NCBI GenBank assembly: GCA_035967665.1
Contig: JAYWLB010000046.1
Span: 62,001-126,000, forward strand
Direction: 5' to 3'
Source of the DNA: Arctic95D-9 sp035967665
GTDB taxonomy: Bacteria; Verrucomicrobiota; Verrucomicrobiia; Verrucomicrobiales; DEV007
DNA length: 64,000 nucleotides
Part shown: in pieces, positions 56,525-64,000 of the stretch
Layout of the letters: every line of letters begins with the position of its first letter
Position numbering within the stretch: position 1 is the stretch's first letter
Translations under genes and position numbers: made by a program
Notes under the pieces: model-generated
What the model was told of the DNA's origin: nothing
Databases searched by the model: none
The model's input: the letters and a program-made list of their open reading frames with translations, nothing else

Positions 56525-57577
56525 TTAAGCTTCCTTATCACCTTCGAGTGCAGGGCGTTTTTTCTTCTCGCCGTCCCCGGGCTTGTCGCCACCCGGTTTT
56601 CTGCCGTCACGCTGAGACATCACTTTGTCCAACTCAGCTTTGCTGACGAGCCCATCGGCGTCATCGTCCGCCTTGCGGACTTTGGCCCACATTTCTTCGG
56701 GGACTTCGCTTTCAGCCAGCTTGCCGTCTTCGTCTTTGTCGAAGCGGTCAAACATGGCACCGGGGCCGCCTTCGGGAGGACCGCCTTTGCCTTTGCCTCT
56801 GCCACCTTCCGGGCCGCCTTTGCCGCCCCGCTGGCGCATCATGGCTGCGAGTGCCGCCATTTCTTCTTTTGAGACTGCGTTGTCGCCATCTTTGTCGAGT
56901 TTGCCAAGACGCTCCCAATGTTCGGCCGGCACTTCATCTTTGCTCAGTTTGCCGTCGCCATTCTTGTCCGCTTTCGCGAATCTCTCTGCGGCTTCCTCTT
57001 TGCTGGGAGGTCCGCCGGGGCGGCCCTCGCCGGGGCGGCCGCCTTCAGGACGGCCGGCTTTCGCCTCTTCTCCGCTTACGGCGCCATCACCGTCTGTGTC
57101 GAGTTTGCCGAGACGTTCCCATGCCTGCTCGGGGACTTCATCTTTGGAGATTTTGCCGTCATTGTTCTTGTCGGCCCGCTTGAACATTTCGCCGGGGGCG
57201 CCGTCACGGGGGCCGCCTTTGGGTCTTTCACCGTCTTTGCCCTCAGGTCTTTCGCCGGGTTTTCCCTTGGGTTTGTCGCCGGGGCCGCCGTCGGGTCTGC
57301 CTTTTCCTTTTCCGCCGCGGGCGGCCATCAATTCTTGAACGGTAACAGAGCCGTCACCGTCTTTGTCGAGCTTGCCGAGGCGCTCCCATTTGTCTCCGGC
57401 TTCCTCTTTTGAAATGGACTTATCACCGTTGGTGTCCATTGCTTTGAAGAAGGAGCCGCCGCCTTTGCCGCCTTTGCCGCCTTTGGGGCGTTCTTTATCT
57501 TCGGCGTGAGTAAGACTGACACTGCCGAGGAGCAGTGCGCCGGTTGCGAGTAATGTCAGGGTGGATTTTGTTTTCAT
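56525..57577 (-). CDS. exported EF-hand calcium-binding protein
   Basis: 350 residues from ATG 57577 with a signal peptide (STLTLLATGALLLGSVSLTHA). Eight EF-hand-type loops are recognisable (DTNGDKSISKEE, DKDGDGSVTVQE, DKNNDGKISKDE, DTDGDGAVSGEE, DKNGDGKLSKDE, DKDGDNAVSKEE, DKDEDGKLAESE, DDDADGLVSKAE), paired as in calmodulin-like repeats with the conserved WERLGKLD between partners. They are linked by Gly-, Pro- and Lys-rich low-complexity stretches (RPEGGRPGEGRPGGPP). Likely secreted or cell-surface calcium binder; common in Planctomycetota and Verrucomicrobiota. Confidence 0.88.
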   Translation of the reverse strand: MKTKSTLTLLATGALLLGSVSLTHAEDKERPKGGKGGKGGGSFFKAMDTNGDKSISKEEAGDKWERLGKLDKDGDGSVTVQELMAARGGKGKGRPDGGPGDKPKGKPGERPEGKDGERPKGGPRDGAPGEMFKRADKNNDGKISKDEVPEQAWERLGKLDTDGDGAVSGEEAKAGRPEGGRPGEGRPGGPPSKEEAAERFAKADKNGDGKLSKDEVPAEHWERLGKLDKDGDNAVSKEEMAALAAMMRQRGGKGGPEGGRGKGKGGPPEGGPGAMFDRFDKDEDGKLAESEVPEEMWAKVRKADDDADGLVSKAELDKVMSQRDGRKPGGDKPGDGEKKKRPALEGDKEA

Positions 57578-57637
57578 CGTGTCGATTGATTTCAAGAGGT
57601 GAAACCACGAAAGACGCGATGAGTTGCGAAAAAAATA

Positions 57638-58630
57638 TCAGGCACCTGATTGATTGCGTTTCGAAGCGATGACCCGCTTTGCCAATTCGTCGCCGATCGC
57701 ACCTACTAAAATGACGGCGCCGATCACCGCAAATTCGATGTTTTGAGGGATCTCATCGACGAGCGTAATCATGTTTCTCAACAGCTGGATCAGAGCCGTT
57801 CCAATGATGACTCCAATGATGGTTCCCGAGCCGCCGCGAAGCGAGCAGCCTCCCAAAACAGCAGCGGCAATCGCGAAGAGTTCGTAGAAATTTCCAAAAT
57901 CAACCGGCTGGGCCGAGTTCGTGTCTAACACAAACAGAAGCCCGCCGAGGCCGGCGAGAAATGAACTGATGACATAGGCGAGAATCGTCATGCGGTTCGT
58001 GTTGATCCCGCTGAATCGGGCGGCCTCCTCATTGTTGCCCAGCGCGAGCAGATAGCGCCCCCAAACGGTGCGGTTGAGAAAGATCGCGGCAAGGGTTGCG
58101 ACGAGAAGAAGGACGAGGCAGGGCACCGGAATTCCGAATCCACTGGTGATCGGGATTTCACCGGTTGCGAGCCAGCGAAGGCCTTTGAGCTCACCCTGAA
58201 ATCCGGCGGTTTGGTCATTGGTGAATCCCCGCGTGATCCCCCGGTAAAGAAGCAGTCCGCAAAGGGTCACGACAAAGGGTTGGAGCTTCATTTTTGTGAC
58301 AAGCAATCCGTGGAGTAATCCAATGGAGAGCGATACGAGCATCGCGATAATGAGGGCCAGCCAGACCGGTTGCCCCAATTCGACTGCCAGCCACGGAAAC
58401 CCGACACCGACGAGGCAGACGACCGAGCCGATTGAGAGATCAATTCCGCCGGTGATGATAACAAAGGCGACGCCAATTCCGATGATTCCGAAAAGAGCGG
58501 TGCGACGTAAAAGGTTCTCCTGATTGAACGGGGAGAGAAAACTCCGGCGACCCGTCATGAGATCGCTCATCAGATACGTGGCGAAGTAGACGAGAACGAG
58601 GAGGGTGAAAATCCCGATGAGACGTTTCAT
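57638..58630 (-). CDS. sugar ABC transporter permease, RbsC-like
   Basis: 330 residues with about nine to ten membrane helices and the motif GIDLSIGSVVCLVGVGFPW (equivalent to RbsC/XylH GGIDLSVGS), GFTNDQTAGFQGELKGL and GGSGTIIGVIIGTALIQLLRNMI. It imports monosaccharides or related compounds with a periplasmic binding protein and an ATPase, neither of which is adjacent here, so it is either an orphan or its partners lie elsewhere. Confidence 0.88.
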   Translation of the reverse strand: MKRLIGIFTLLVLVYFATYLMSDLMTGRRSFLSPFNQENLLRRTALFGIIGIGVAFVIITGGIDLSIGSVVCLVGVGFPWLAVELGQPVWLALIIAMLVSLSIGLLHGLLVTKMKLQPFVVTLCGLLLYRGITRGFTNDQTAGFQGELKGLRWLATGEIPITSGFGIPVPCLVLLLVATLAAIFLNRTVWGRYLLALGNNEEAARFSGINTNRMTILAYVISSFLAGLGGLLFVLDTNSAQPVDFGNFYELFAIAAAVLGGCSLRGGSGTIIGVIIGTALIQLLRNMITLVDEIPQNIEFAVIGAVILVGAIGDELAKRVIASKRNQSGA

Positions 58631-58730
58631 AGGCCTGCTTTTTATCGGGGGAGCGTGGGAATGTCAACGGTGTGAGGCGGTTCTGTAAATCTGACTTTGC
58701 GTTTCGCCAATGGGGCGGCACAGTTGCGCC

Positions 58731-59405
58731 ATGGCTGAAGAAAGATCAGAATCTCCAGAGCTTCGCGGCTCGCCCACGACCGGTTGCCTTATTCTCGCAG
58801 CGATTGTCATCGTTTTCGGTGGGCTTATCGTGCTCTACCTTGTTGTCGGGAATATCCAGACGAAGGCAATTGACGGTTTTACCCAGGATGAGCCTGCAAA
58901 ACTGGAGACTGTCGTGACCACCGATGAAGTGGTTTCCGCTTCGATGGCGAAATTGAAGCAGGTTGAAGAAGCGGTAAAAGCGGGCCGATCGGAGCGTGTT
59001 ACCTTCACGGCGGAGGATTTGAATGTTCTCATCGCGACCCTCGAAGTGGCGAAAGATTTTCGCGGGAACACTTTTGTTGAGTCGATCAACTCGGATGGGA
59101 TTCTCGCGCACATGGCGCAGCCTCTTCGCAAAGGAATTATTGCGAAGGGATTCCGTTACCTGAATGCTAAATTTCTCCTCGAGCCGGAACTTCGGAAGCG
59201 CACTTTTGCCTTCAAGGTTCGGGATATCCGGCCAGCGGAAGGAAAGGTTCCTCTCGAGTTTATTAAGAACTACGCGGTGATCGACTTTTTCAAAATCGAT
59301 CCGGAGAACGAAGCGATTAAGGCCAATATCCCGCATCTCGCAGCGATCTACACGGAAAAGGATTTACTCGTGGTCGAAACGAAAGTGGCTGAAGCGACTG
59401 AGTGA
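58731..59405 (+). CDS. single-pass membrane hypothetical protein
   Basis: 224 residues from ATG 58731. One helix near 22-44 (CLILAAIVIVFGGLIVLYLVVG) anchors a soluble domain (TFTAEDLNVLIATLEVAKDFRGNTFVESINSDGILAHM; FKVRDIRPAEGKVPLEFIKNYAVID). The pattern of strands and helices resembles the LolA/LptA-like or DUF-type periplasmic proteins often found next to formylglycine-generating enzymes, but no confident family. Overlaps the next gene by one base (TGATG). Confidence 0.65.
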   Translation: MAEERSESPELRGSPTTGCLILAAIVIVFGGLIVLYLVVGNIQTKAIDGFTQDEPAKLETVVTTDEVVSASMAKLKQVEEAVKAGRSERVTFTAEDLNVLIATLEVAKDFRGNTFVESINSDGILAHMAQPLRKGIIAKGFRYLNAKFLLEPELRKRTFAFKVRDIRPAEGKVPLEFIKNYAVIDFFKIDPENEAIKANIPHLAAIYTEKDLLVVETKVAEATE

Positions 59406-60361
59406 TGGAGGGTCGGCGTTGCTGTTCCCCGCAATCGGATCGCGGCCCTGTCGAGCCGCAGCAGGGGCACGATCCGGAGAAGCGTTCACCAGATGCCGGT
59501 TCCAAAGCCGGTATGGTTCAGCTTGATGGCGGCACCTTCAAAATGGGTGCCGAAGGACCCGAGACCTGGGCTGCCGATGGCGAAGGGCCGGTGCGCGAAG
59601 TGGCGCTCGACCCGTTCTGGATCGATCAGACCTGTGTCACCAATGATGCCTTTGCTCAATTTGTCGAAGAGACCGGTTACGAAACCGAGGCGGAGCGATT
59701 CGGCTGGTCGTTTGTATTTTTGAATCAGTTGCCAAAGGCACACCGGAAAAAGGCTGAGCTGATCACGGTTCAGGGAACTCCGTGGTGGGCCAGGGTGGAA
59801 AAAGCGGACTGGCGAAAGCCGGGGGGGGCCGGAACGAATATCAAAAAGCTCGGAGCGCACCCCGTTGTCCATGTTTCGTGGAATGACGCGGCGGCATTTG
59901 CCCGGTGGGCCGGCAAGCGCCTCCCGACCGAGGCCGAGTGGGAGTTCGCGGCGCGGGGAGGACTGGAGCAGGAAATTTACCCGTGGGGTAGCGAGCTTAC
60001 CCCTGACGGAAAGCACCGCTGCAACATTTGGCAGGGGAAATTTCCTCATGAGGACAGCGGCGAAGATGGCTACACGAGCACAGCCCCGGCAAAGGCATTT
60101 CGCGCGAACGGGCATGGGCTTTATCAGAGTGTTGGAAATGTCTGGGAGTGGACCGCTGATTGGTTCAGTCCGACATGGCACAGGACTGCGGATATGAAGA
60201 ATCCCACCGGCCCGGAGAGTGGGACCGGACGAGTCATCAAAGGCGGATCATTTTTGTGTCACCTGTCATACTGCAATCGCTACCGGAACTCCGCGCGGTC
60301 TCAAAACACGCCCGATTCGTCGACGTGTCATACCGGGTTCCGGTGTGTCATGGGGGTGTGA
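59405..60361 (+). CDS. formylglycine-generating enzyme (sulfatase activator)
   Basis: 318 residues. Converts an active-site Cys of type I sulfatases to formylglycine using copper and oxygen. The FGE-sulfatase fold is complete: GTFKMGAEGPETWAADGEGPVREV, FWIDQTCVTNDAFAQFVEETGY, HVSWNDAAAFARWAGKRLPTEAEWEFAARGG, VGNVWEWTADWF and the catalytic region GGSFLCHLSYCNRYR, with both copper-binding Cys, so it should be a true FGE rather than one of the many inactive relatives. No sulfatase is in this window. Coupled to the upstream membrane protein. Confidence 0.93.
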   Translation: MEGRRCCSPQSDRGPVEPQQGHDPEKRSPDAGSKAGMVQLDGGTFKMGAEGPETWAADGEGPVREVALDPFWIDQTCVTNDAFAQFVEETGYETEAERFGWSFVFLNQLPKAHRKKAELITVQGTPWWARVEKADWRKPGGAGTNIKKLGAHPVVHVSWNDAAAFARWAGKRLPTEAEWEFAARGGLEQEIYPWGSELTPDGKHRCNIWQGKFPHEDSGEDGYTSTAPAKAFRANGHGLYQSVGNVWEWTADWFSPTWHRTADMKNPTGPESGTGRVIKGGSFLCHLSYCNRYRNSARSQNTPDSSTCHTGFRCVMGV

Positions 60362-60583
60362 TCGGTGGGGAAGGCGGATTCGGCGTGCCGGGGTGGATCG
60401 TCGGAACGAGTTTCGTTCCGCTACATTCTTTTTCGCAAGATCCTGGAAGTCTCCTGACAGGGCGCTAATGGTGACGCTTGACTTCAATGTGCTGCCGGAG
60501 CTACAAGAATTCATCAGACCAAAAGCGGAGTCAGGAATGCGTCCTGAAGGTCGCTAACTGAAAATGGTTCACTCGATACATAC

Positions 60584-60877
60584 ATGGAAAATCCGCCGAA
60601 AAATATCGGAGCTGCCAATAATCTGGCATTGGCTTCGCTGCTCCTCTCAAGCGCTTTTCTGTTTGTGGGGCCACTGGGCAGTATCCCCGGTTTGATCTGT
60701 GGGTATCTGGCGTTGAGGGAATTCCGTCTATCGAACGTTGAGCAGGGACAGGGGATGGCCAAAGCAGGAATCGTCGTTGGCTGGATTGGTCTTGTGATTG
60801 CGGTGGTGACGCTCTGTGTGGTGTTGAAATGGAGAGCCGATTATCAGGAGCGGCTGGATGAATTGTTGCGCCTTTGA
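60584..60877 (+). CDS. DUF4190-like small membrane protein
   Basis: 97 residues with two membrane helices (LASLLLSSAFLFVGPLGSIPGLICGYLAL and MAKAGIVVGWIGLVIAVVTLCVVLKW) and the linker LREFRLSNVEQGQG that is characteristic of DUF4190 domain proteins. Function unknown. A free-standing gene after the formylglycine-generating enzyme. Confidence 0.75.
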   Translation: MENPPKNIGAANNLALASLLLSSAFLFVGPLGSIPGLICGYLALREFRLSNVEQGQGMAKAGIVVGWIGLVIAVVTLCVVLKWRADYQERLDELLRL

Positions 60878-61119
60878 GCGGCTCGAGTCTTTCGGAACGA
60901 CTTCGCGATGGGAAAGATCCCGGGGAAGAATGAATCGGCTGAAGTCCGATCGTTTCGTGCGATTCTGCCCGGAGATTCGAGGGGCTCGTCGGATTGGGTT
61001 TCGTTCCGCTTCACTTCACGCGAACAACGTCCGATCGCCCTTGACCCATTGTCTCCCGCCTTTATCATGGAGCAGGCTGAACTTCAGCTTATAAAACTTC
61101 ATCTATTCCAAAGAAAACT
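60878..61119. other. gene-free gap with promoter for the peroxiredoxin
   Basis: No gene is recognised. Near the end TTGACC (61041-61046), a 16-base spacer and TATCAT (61063-61068) make a good sigma-70-type promoter for the peroxiredoxin gene starting at 61120. Confidence 0.5.
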
Positions 61120-61614
61120 ATGGCAATCCCAATCGGCACTCAGGCCCCAGATTTTGAACTCACCACTCTCGGCGCAGACGGCCCGGAGATCGTAAAATTG
61201 AGCGACCAGCTCGGCGACGGAAACATTCTCCTTCTCTTCGTTCCCATGGCATTCACCGGCGTTTGCACGACGGAATTTTGTTCGGTTACGAGCGAGCTTT
61301 CCGAGTATGCGGATCTCAATGCGAAAGTCTACGGCATCAGCGGTGACAATCCGTTCGCTCAGCAGAACTGGAAGGAGAAAGAGGGCATTGAGCTCACGCT
61401 TCTCAGCGATTACGAGCACGAAGTGGCAGTTGCCTATGACGTTGCCTACAAGAGCTTTCTTCCTGCGAAGAATTTGAACATGGGCGGTGTCCCTAAACGC
61501 TCCGCTTTCATCATCGATAAAGACGGTGTCATTCAGTATTCCGAGAGCAGCGACAGCCCCGGGGACCTTCCTGATTTCGACGCAATCAAAGCAAAGCTCA
61601 AAGAGCTCGGCTGA
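61120..61614 (+). CDS. peroxiredoxin, AhpE/BCP-type
   Basis: 164 residues. Reduces hydroperoxides with a reactive Cys: AFTGVCTTEFCSVTSEL has the peroxidatic Cys in the PxxxTxxC-type context (here MAFTGVCTTE), with Arg in VPKRSAFIIDKDGVIQYSE. A second Cys at CS may resolve the disulfide. The start DFELTTLGADGPEIVKLSDQLGDGNILLLFVP is typical. Preceded by a promoter-like TTGACC/TATCAT pair and followed by a strong terminator, so transcribed alone. Confidence 0.9.
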   Translation: MAIPIGTQAPDFELTTLGADGPEIVKLSDQLGDGNILLLFVPMAFTGVCTTEFCSVTSELSEYADLNAKVYGISGDNPFAQQNWKEKEGIELTLLSDYEHEVAVAYDVAYKSFLPAKNLNMGGVPKRSAFIIDKDGVIQYSESSDSPGDLPDFDAIKAKLKELG

Positions 61615-61639
61615 TTTTTGCTTCAGCTTATTTTTTTTA

Positions 61640-61668
61640 AAGGCCCGGAGAAATCCGGGCCTTTTTTG
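61640..61668 (+). terminator. intrinsic terminator of the peroxiredoxin gene
   Basis: AAGGCCCGGA pairs with TCCGGGCCTT over GAAA, followed by TTTT. A ten-pair stem with a tetraloop and T tract is a textbook intrinsic terminator. Confidence 0.92.
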
Positions 61669-61816
61669 TGTCGATTTGAGAATGACGATTGGCGGGGAGG
61701 GCTTCAGGGGCTGGGGCTTCTCAAAAGAGGGGAAGCGGCTCGGGTAATTTCTCTGGAAACCCTCTCTTGAATCCGGTGGGATCGTGCCGTAAAAGTGCTT
61801 CAGAATTCCGGCCCCG

Positions 61817-61930
61817 GGCCCTGTTTTTCGTTGAGTAAACAGGGTTAGGTCGGTGACCAGACCCTGTTGAGTCAATCGCCCAACCCTGTCAGGTCATCGA
61901 CTTGACCCTGTTAAGTCATTCTCTTGACAG
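61817..61930. repeat. 22-bp-step ACCCTGTT array, copy E, with hairpin
   Basis: ACCCTGT cores at 61861, 61883 and 61905 are exactly 22 bp apart, with a decayed fourth at 61927 and a reverse-orientation unit at 61839. CCCTGTTT (61819-61826) and AAACAGGG (61837-61844) form an eight-pair hairpin at the left end. The array ends about 40 bp before the aconitase start and covers its probable promoter zone. Confidence 0.7.
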
Positions 61931-61971
61931 GACTTGTGTCGGATTAAACCAAGATACCTGACCAAATAAAG

Positions 61972-64000
61972 ATGAGTTTTGATGTTGTTCGTTCATTCAC
62001 CACCGGCAGCGGCGCCGAGGGAAAATACCATTCACTTCCTGCGCTCGCTGAGTCAGGTGTCGCTCCGAATCTCGGAAAGCTTCCTGTCAGTATCCGAATT
62101 GTTCTCGAGTCAGTGCTTCGAAACTGTGACGGACGCAAGGTGACCGAGGACGACGTTAAGAATCTCGCGAACTACAACGCGGCCAATCCCGGCGAATACG
62201 AAATTCCGTTCACGGTCGCCCGTATCGTTCTGCAGGATTTCACCGGTGTTCCTCTCCTCGTCGATGTTGCCGCGATGCGTGACGCGGCAGTGGCCCGTGG
62301 TGCTGATGCGGCGAAGGTTGAGCCGCTCGTGCCGGTTGATCTCGTCGTTGACCACTCGGTTCAGGTGGATTTTGCCGGATCTCAGGCCGCTCTCGACCGC
62401 AACATGGCGATCGAATTTATTCGTAACCGTGAGCGCTACGAGTTCCTCAAATGGGGCCAGCAGGCGTTCGAGACTTTCTCAGTGGTGCCTCCGGGTATCG
62501 GGATCGTTCACCAGGTGAACCTCGAGTATCTCGCGAAGGGTGTTCTTTCCAAAGACGGAACCTATTATCCTGATACCCTCGTGGGAACGGATTCACACAC
62601 CACGATGATCAACGGCGTTGGCGTTGTTGGCTGGGGTGTTGGCGGTATCGAAGCGGAAGCAGGGATGCTCGGCCAGCCGGTGACTTTCCTCGTTCCCGAG
62701 GTGGTCGGTGTTTATCTTCACGGCGATCTTGCCGAAGGGGTTACCGCGACCGATTTGACTCTCCGTGTCACCGAGATGCTTCGTGCTCATGGTGTTGTGG
62801 GTAAATTCGTCGAGTTCTTCGGCCCCGGTGCCAGGGCGCTTTCGCTGCCTGACCGTGCCACCATCGCGAACATGGCTCCCGAGTACGGCGCGACGATGGG
62901 ATTTTTCCCGGTTGATGAGGAAACGATCAATTACCTCCGCGGCACAGGCCGTTCCGAGGAACTCTGCACGACGGTTGAGAATTACTACAAGGCACAGGGG
63001 CTTTTCGGAATTCCTGACAAAGGTGAATGTGTTTACACCGATCAGCTCGAGTTGGATCTCAGCACGATTGTTCCCTGCGTTTCAGGACCGAAGCGTCCTC
63101 AGGACCGTATCGATGTTCCTGCTCTGGGGAACAAGTTCAACGAGCTTTTCACGGCTGCACCGGGCGATGGTGGTTTTGGCCTCAGCGCTGATCAGCGTGA
63201 CGTCAGCATCGGCTTGCACCTCGATTCTCCTGCCGGTGAGTTCGACAATCCTCTCATCGAAGGGGAGACCATTACTGCGGTCGATACGGACACGGCGCTT
63301 CGCCATGGATCGATCGTCATCGCTGCGATCACGAGCTGCACGAACACTTCGAACCCGAGCGTGATGCTCGCGGCCGGTCTCGTCGCGAAGAAAGCGAACG
63401 AGAAAGGACTCACCGTGAATCCTGTCATCAAAACGTCTCTCGGGCCCGGTTCACGTGTTGTAACGGATTATCTCGAAGCGACTGATTTGCAGAAGGAACT
63501 CGATCAGCTCGGATTCCAGACGGTGGGCTACGGTTGCACGACCTGTATCGGTAACTCCGGTCCGCTTCACCCCGCAATCGAAGGGGCGATCACCGAGGGG
63601 AATCTCGTGACCGCGTCGGTTCTTTCCGGAAACCGGAACTTTGAAGCCCGTATTCACGGCAACATTAAATCGAACTTCCTCATGTCGCCGCCGCTCGTCG
63701 TCGCTTATGCGCTTGCCGGCCGTGTTGATATCGATCTGACCACTGAGCCACTCGGAACTGATTCAAATGGTGAGCCGGTTTTCCTCGCTGACATCTGGCC
63801 AACCCAGGCCGAAGTGAGCGAGCAACTCGCTGCCGCGCTGAAGCCTGAGGTTTACAGCAAACTTTACGGCAACGTCGACGACGCGAATCCGAAGTGGGCT
63901 GAAATCAACGGTTCGACCGGTGCGACTTACACCTGGGACGCTGCTTCAACTTACGTTCAGTCACCTCCGTTCTTCGACACGAAAGAGGGCGGAAGTCAGG
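61972..64000 (+). CDS. acnA: aconitate hydratase A, 3' end outside window
   Basis: Citrate-isocitrate isomerase of the TCA cycle. Open from ATG 61972 to the window edge (676 codons), so the gene is partial. The start MSFDVVRSFTTGSGAEGKYHSLPAL is typical of AcnA/IRP-like enzymes. Seen: VPVDLVVDHSVQVD, WGQQAFETFSVVPPGIGIVHQVNLEYL, GTDSHTTMINGVGVVGWGVGGIEAEA, the iron-sulfur Cys in ITSCTNTSNPSVML and the pair in VGYGCTTCIGNSGPL. The C-terminal swivel domain is not in view. Preceded by the 22-bp array. Confidence 0.96.
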   Translation, partial: MSFDVVRSFTTGSGAEGKYHSLPALAESGVAPNLGKLPVSIRIVLESVLRNCDGRKVTEDDVKNLANYNAANPGEYEIPFTVARIVLQDFTGVPLLVDVAAMRDAAVARGADAAKVEPLVPVDLVVDHSVQVDFAGSQAALDRNMAIEFIRNRERYEFLKWGQQAFETFSVVPPGIGIVHQVNLEYLAKGVLSKDGTYYPDTLVGTDSHTTMINGVGVVGWGVGGIEAEAGMLGQPVTFLVPEVVGVYLHGDLAEGVTATDLTLRVTEMLRAHGVVGKFVEFFGPGARALSLPDRATIANMAPEYGATMGFFPVDEETINYLRGTGRSEELCTTVENYYKAQGLFGIPDKGECVYTDQLELDLSTIVPCVSGPKRPQDRIDVPALGNKFNELFTAAPGDGGFGLSADQRDVSIGLHLDSPAGEFDNPLIEGETITAVDTDTALRHGSIVIAAITSCTNTSNPSVMLAAGLVAKKANEKGLTVNPVIKTSLGPGSRVVTDYLEATDLQKELDQLGFQTVGYGCTTCIGNSGPLHPAIEGAITEGNLVTASVLSGNRNFEARIHGNIKSNFLMSPPLVVAYALAGRVDIDLTTEPLGTDSNGEPVFLADIWPTQAEVSEQLAAALKPEVYSKLYGNVDDANPKWAEINGSTGATYTWDAASTYVQSPPFFDTKEGGSQ

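Noticed and set aside
56625..57338. 237-codon ORF opposite the EF-hand gene
   Set aside because: Its Ser/Pro/Leu-rich translation is the mirror of the low-complexity EF-hand linkers.
62765..63364. 199-codon ORF in another frame over acnA
   Set aside because: It overlaps a highly conserved aconitase frame and its translation (Ser/Arg-rich) is typical of out-of-frame reading of GC-rich genes.

Overview
The window looks like a chromosomal stretch from a Verrucomicrobiota-type (PVC group) bacterium. This is inferred from the mix of multihaem and planctomycete-type cytochrome c proteins, a formylglycine-generating enzyme, secreted proteins of unknown family, large hybrid histidine kinases and ordinary housekeeping genes. 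No rRNA is present to confirm it. Both ends cut a gene: a five-haem cytochrome on the left and aconitase on the right.

Layout. 0-16.9 kb: core genes, namely ribonuclease HI and a phosphoesterase, an ABC-2 exporter group with acylphosphatase, a LOG-thyA-folA operon, a multihaem TPR cytochrome, a MidA-type methyltransferase, leuA (with a candidate leucine-rich leader peptide and attenuator) plus a phosphoglycolate-phosphatase-like gene, purine nucleoside phosphorylase, ketopantoate reductase and a SMUG1-type uracil-DNA glycosylase. 16.9-26.7 kb: an accessory island dense in structured RNA. 26.7-49.7 kb: hybrid histidine kinases, isoprenoid synthase, asd, psd, surE, a lipase, phoH, the haem pathway (ccsA/hemX-like, hemA, hemC, cobA-hemD fusion), then a secreted protein with a two-component pair. 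49.8-50.2 kb: RNase P RNA. 50.3-56 kb: a tripartite MacAB-TolC-like efflux operon. 56-64 kb: small cytochrome, EF-hand protein, orphan sugar permease, formylglycine-generating enzyme, peroxiredoxin and aconitase.

The notable part is the island. A Ro60 homologue (TROVE plus von Willebrand A domains) lies about 280 nt downstream of an RNA whose paired ends form a long Y-RNA-like stem and whose body carries a T arm, a closed acceptor-like hairpin and a D arm in permuted order. That is the architecture of bacterial YrlA RNAs. Around it lie six recognisable tRNA genes (Arg-TCT, Tyr-GTA, His-GTG, Ser-GCT, Gln-CTG, Met-CAT) and at least six cloverleaf-like RNAs with anticodon-type loops but odd acceptor lengths or missing T loops. 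Four of the six tRNAs carry G-T-G-C instead of G-T-T-C at the T-loop entrance. An HNH endonuclease, a slipin and an unknown basic protein follow. No RtcB ligase, integrase or phage structural gene is seen. A zinc-uptake cluster (znuA, HMA protein, MerC-like protein) with paired operator-like palindromes sits inside the island.

A second unexplained pattern is a family of short tandem arrays with an exact 22-bp step and the core ACCCTGTT. It appears at five separate places, one of them encoding the C-terminus of hemA.
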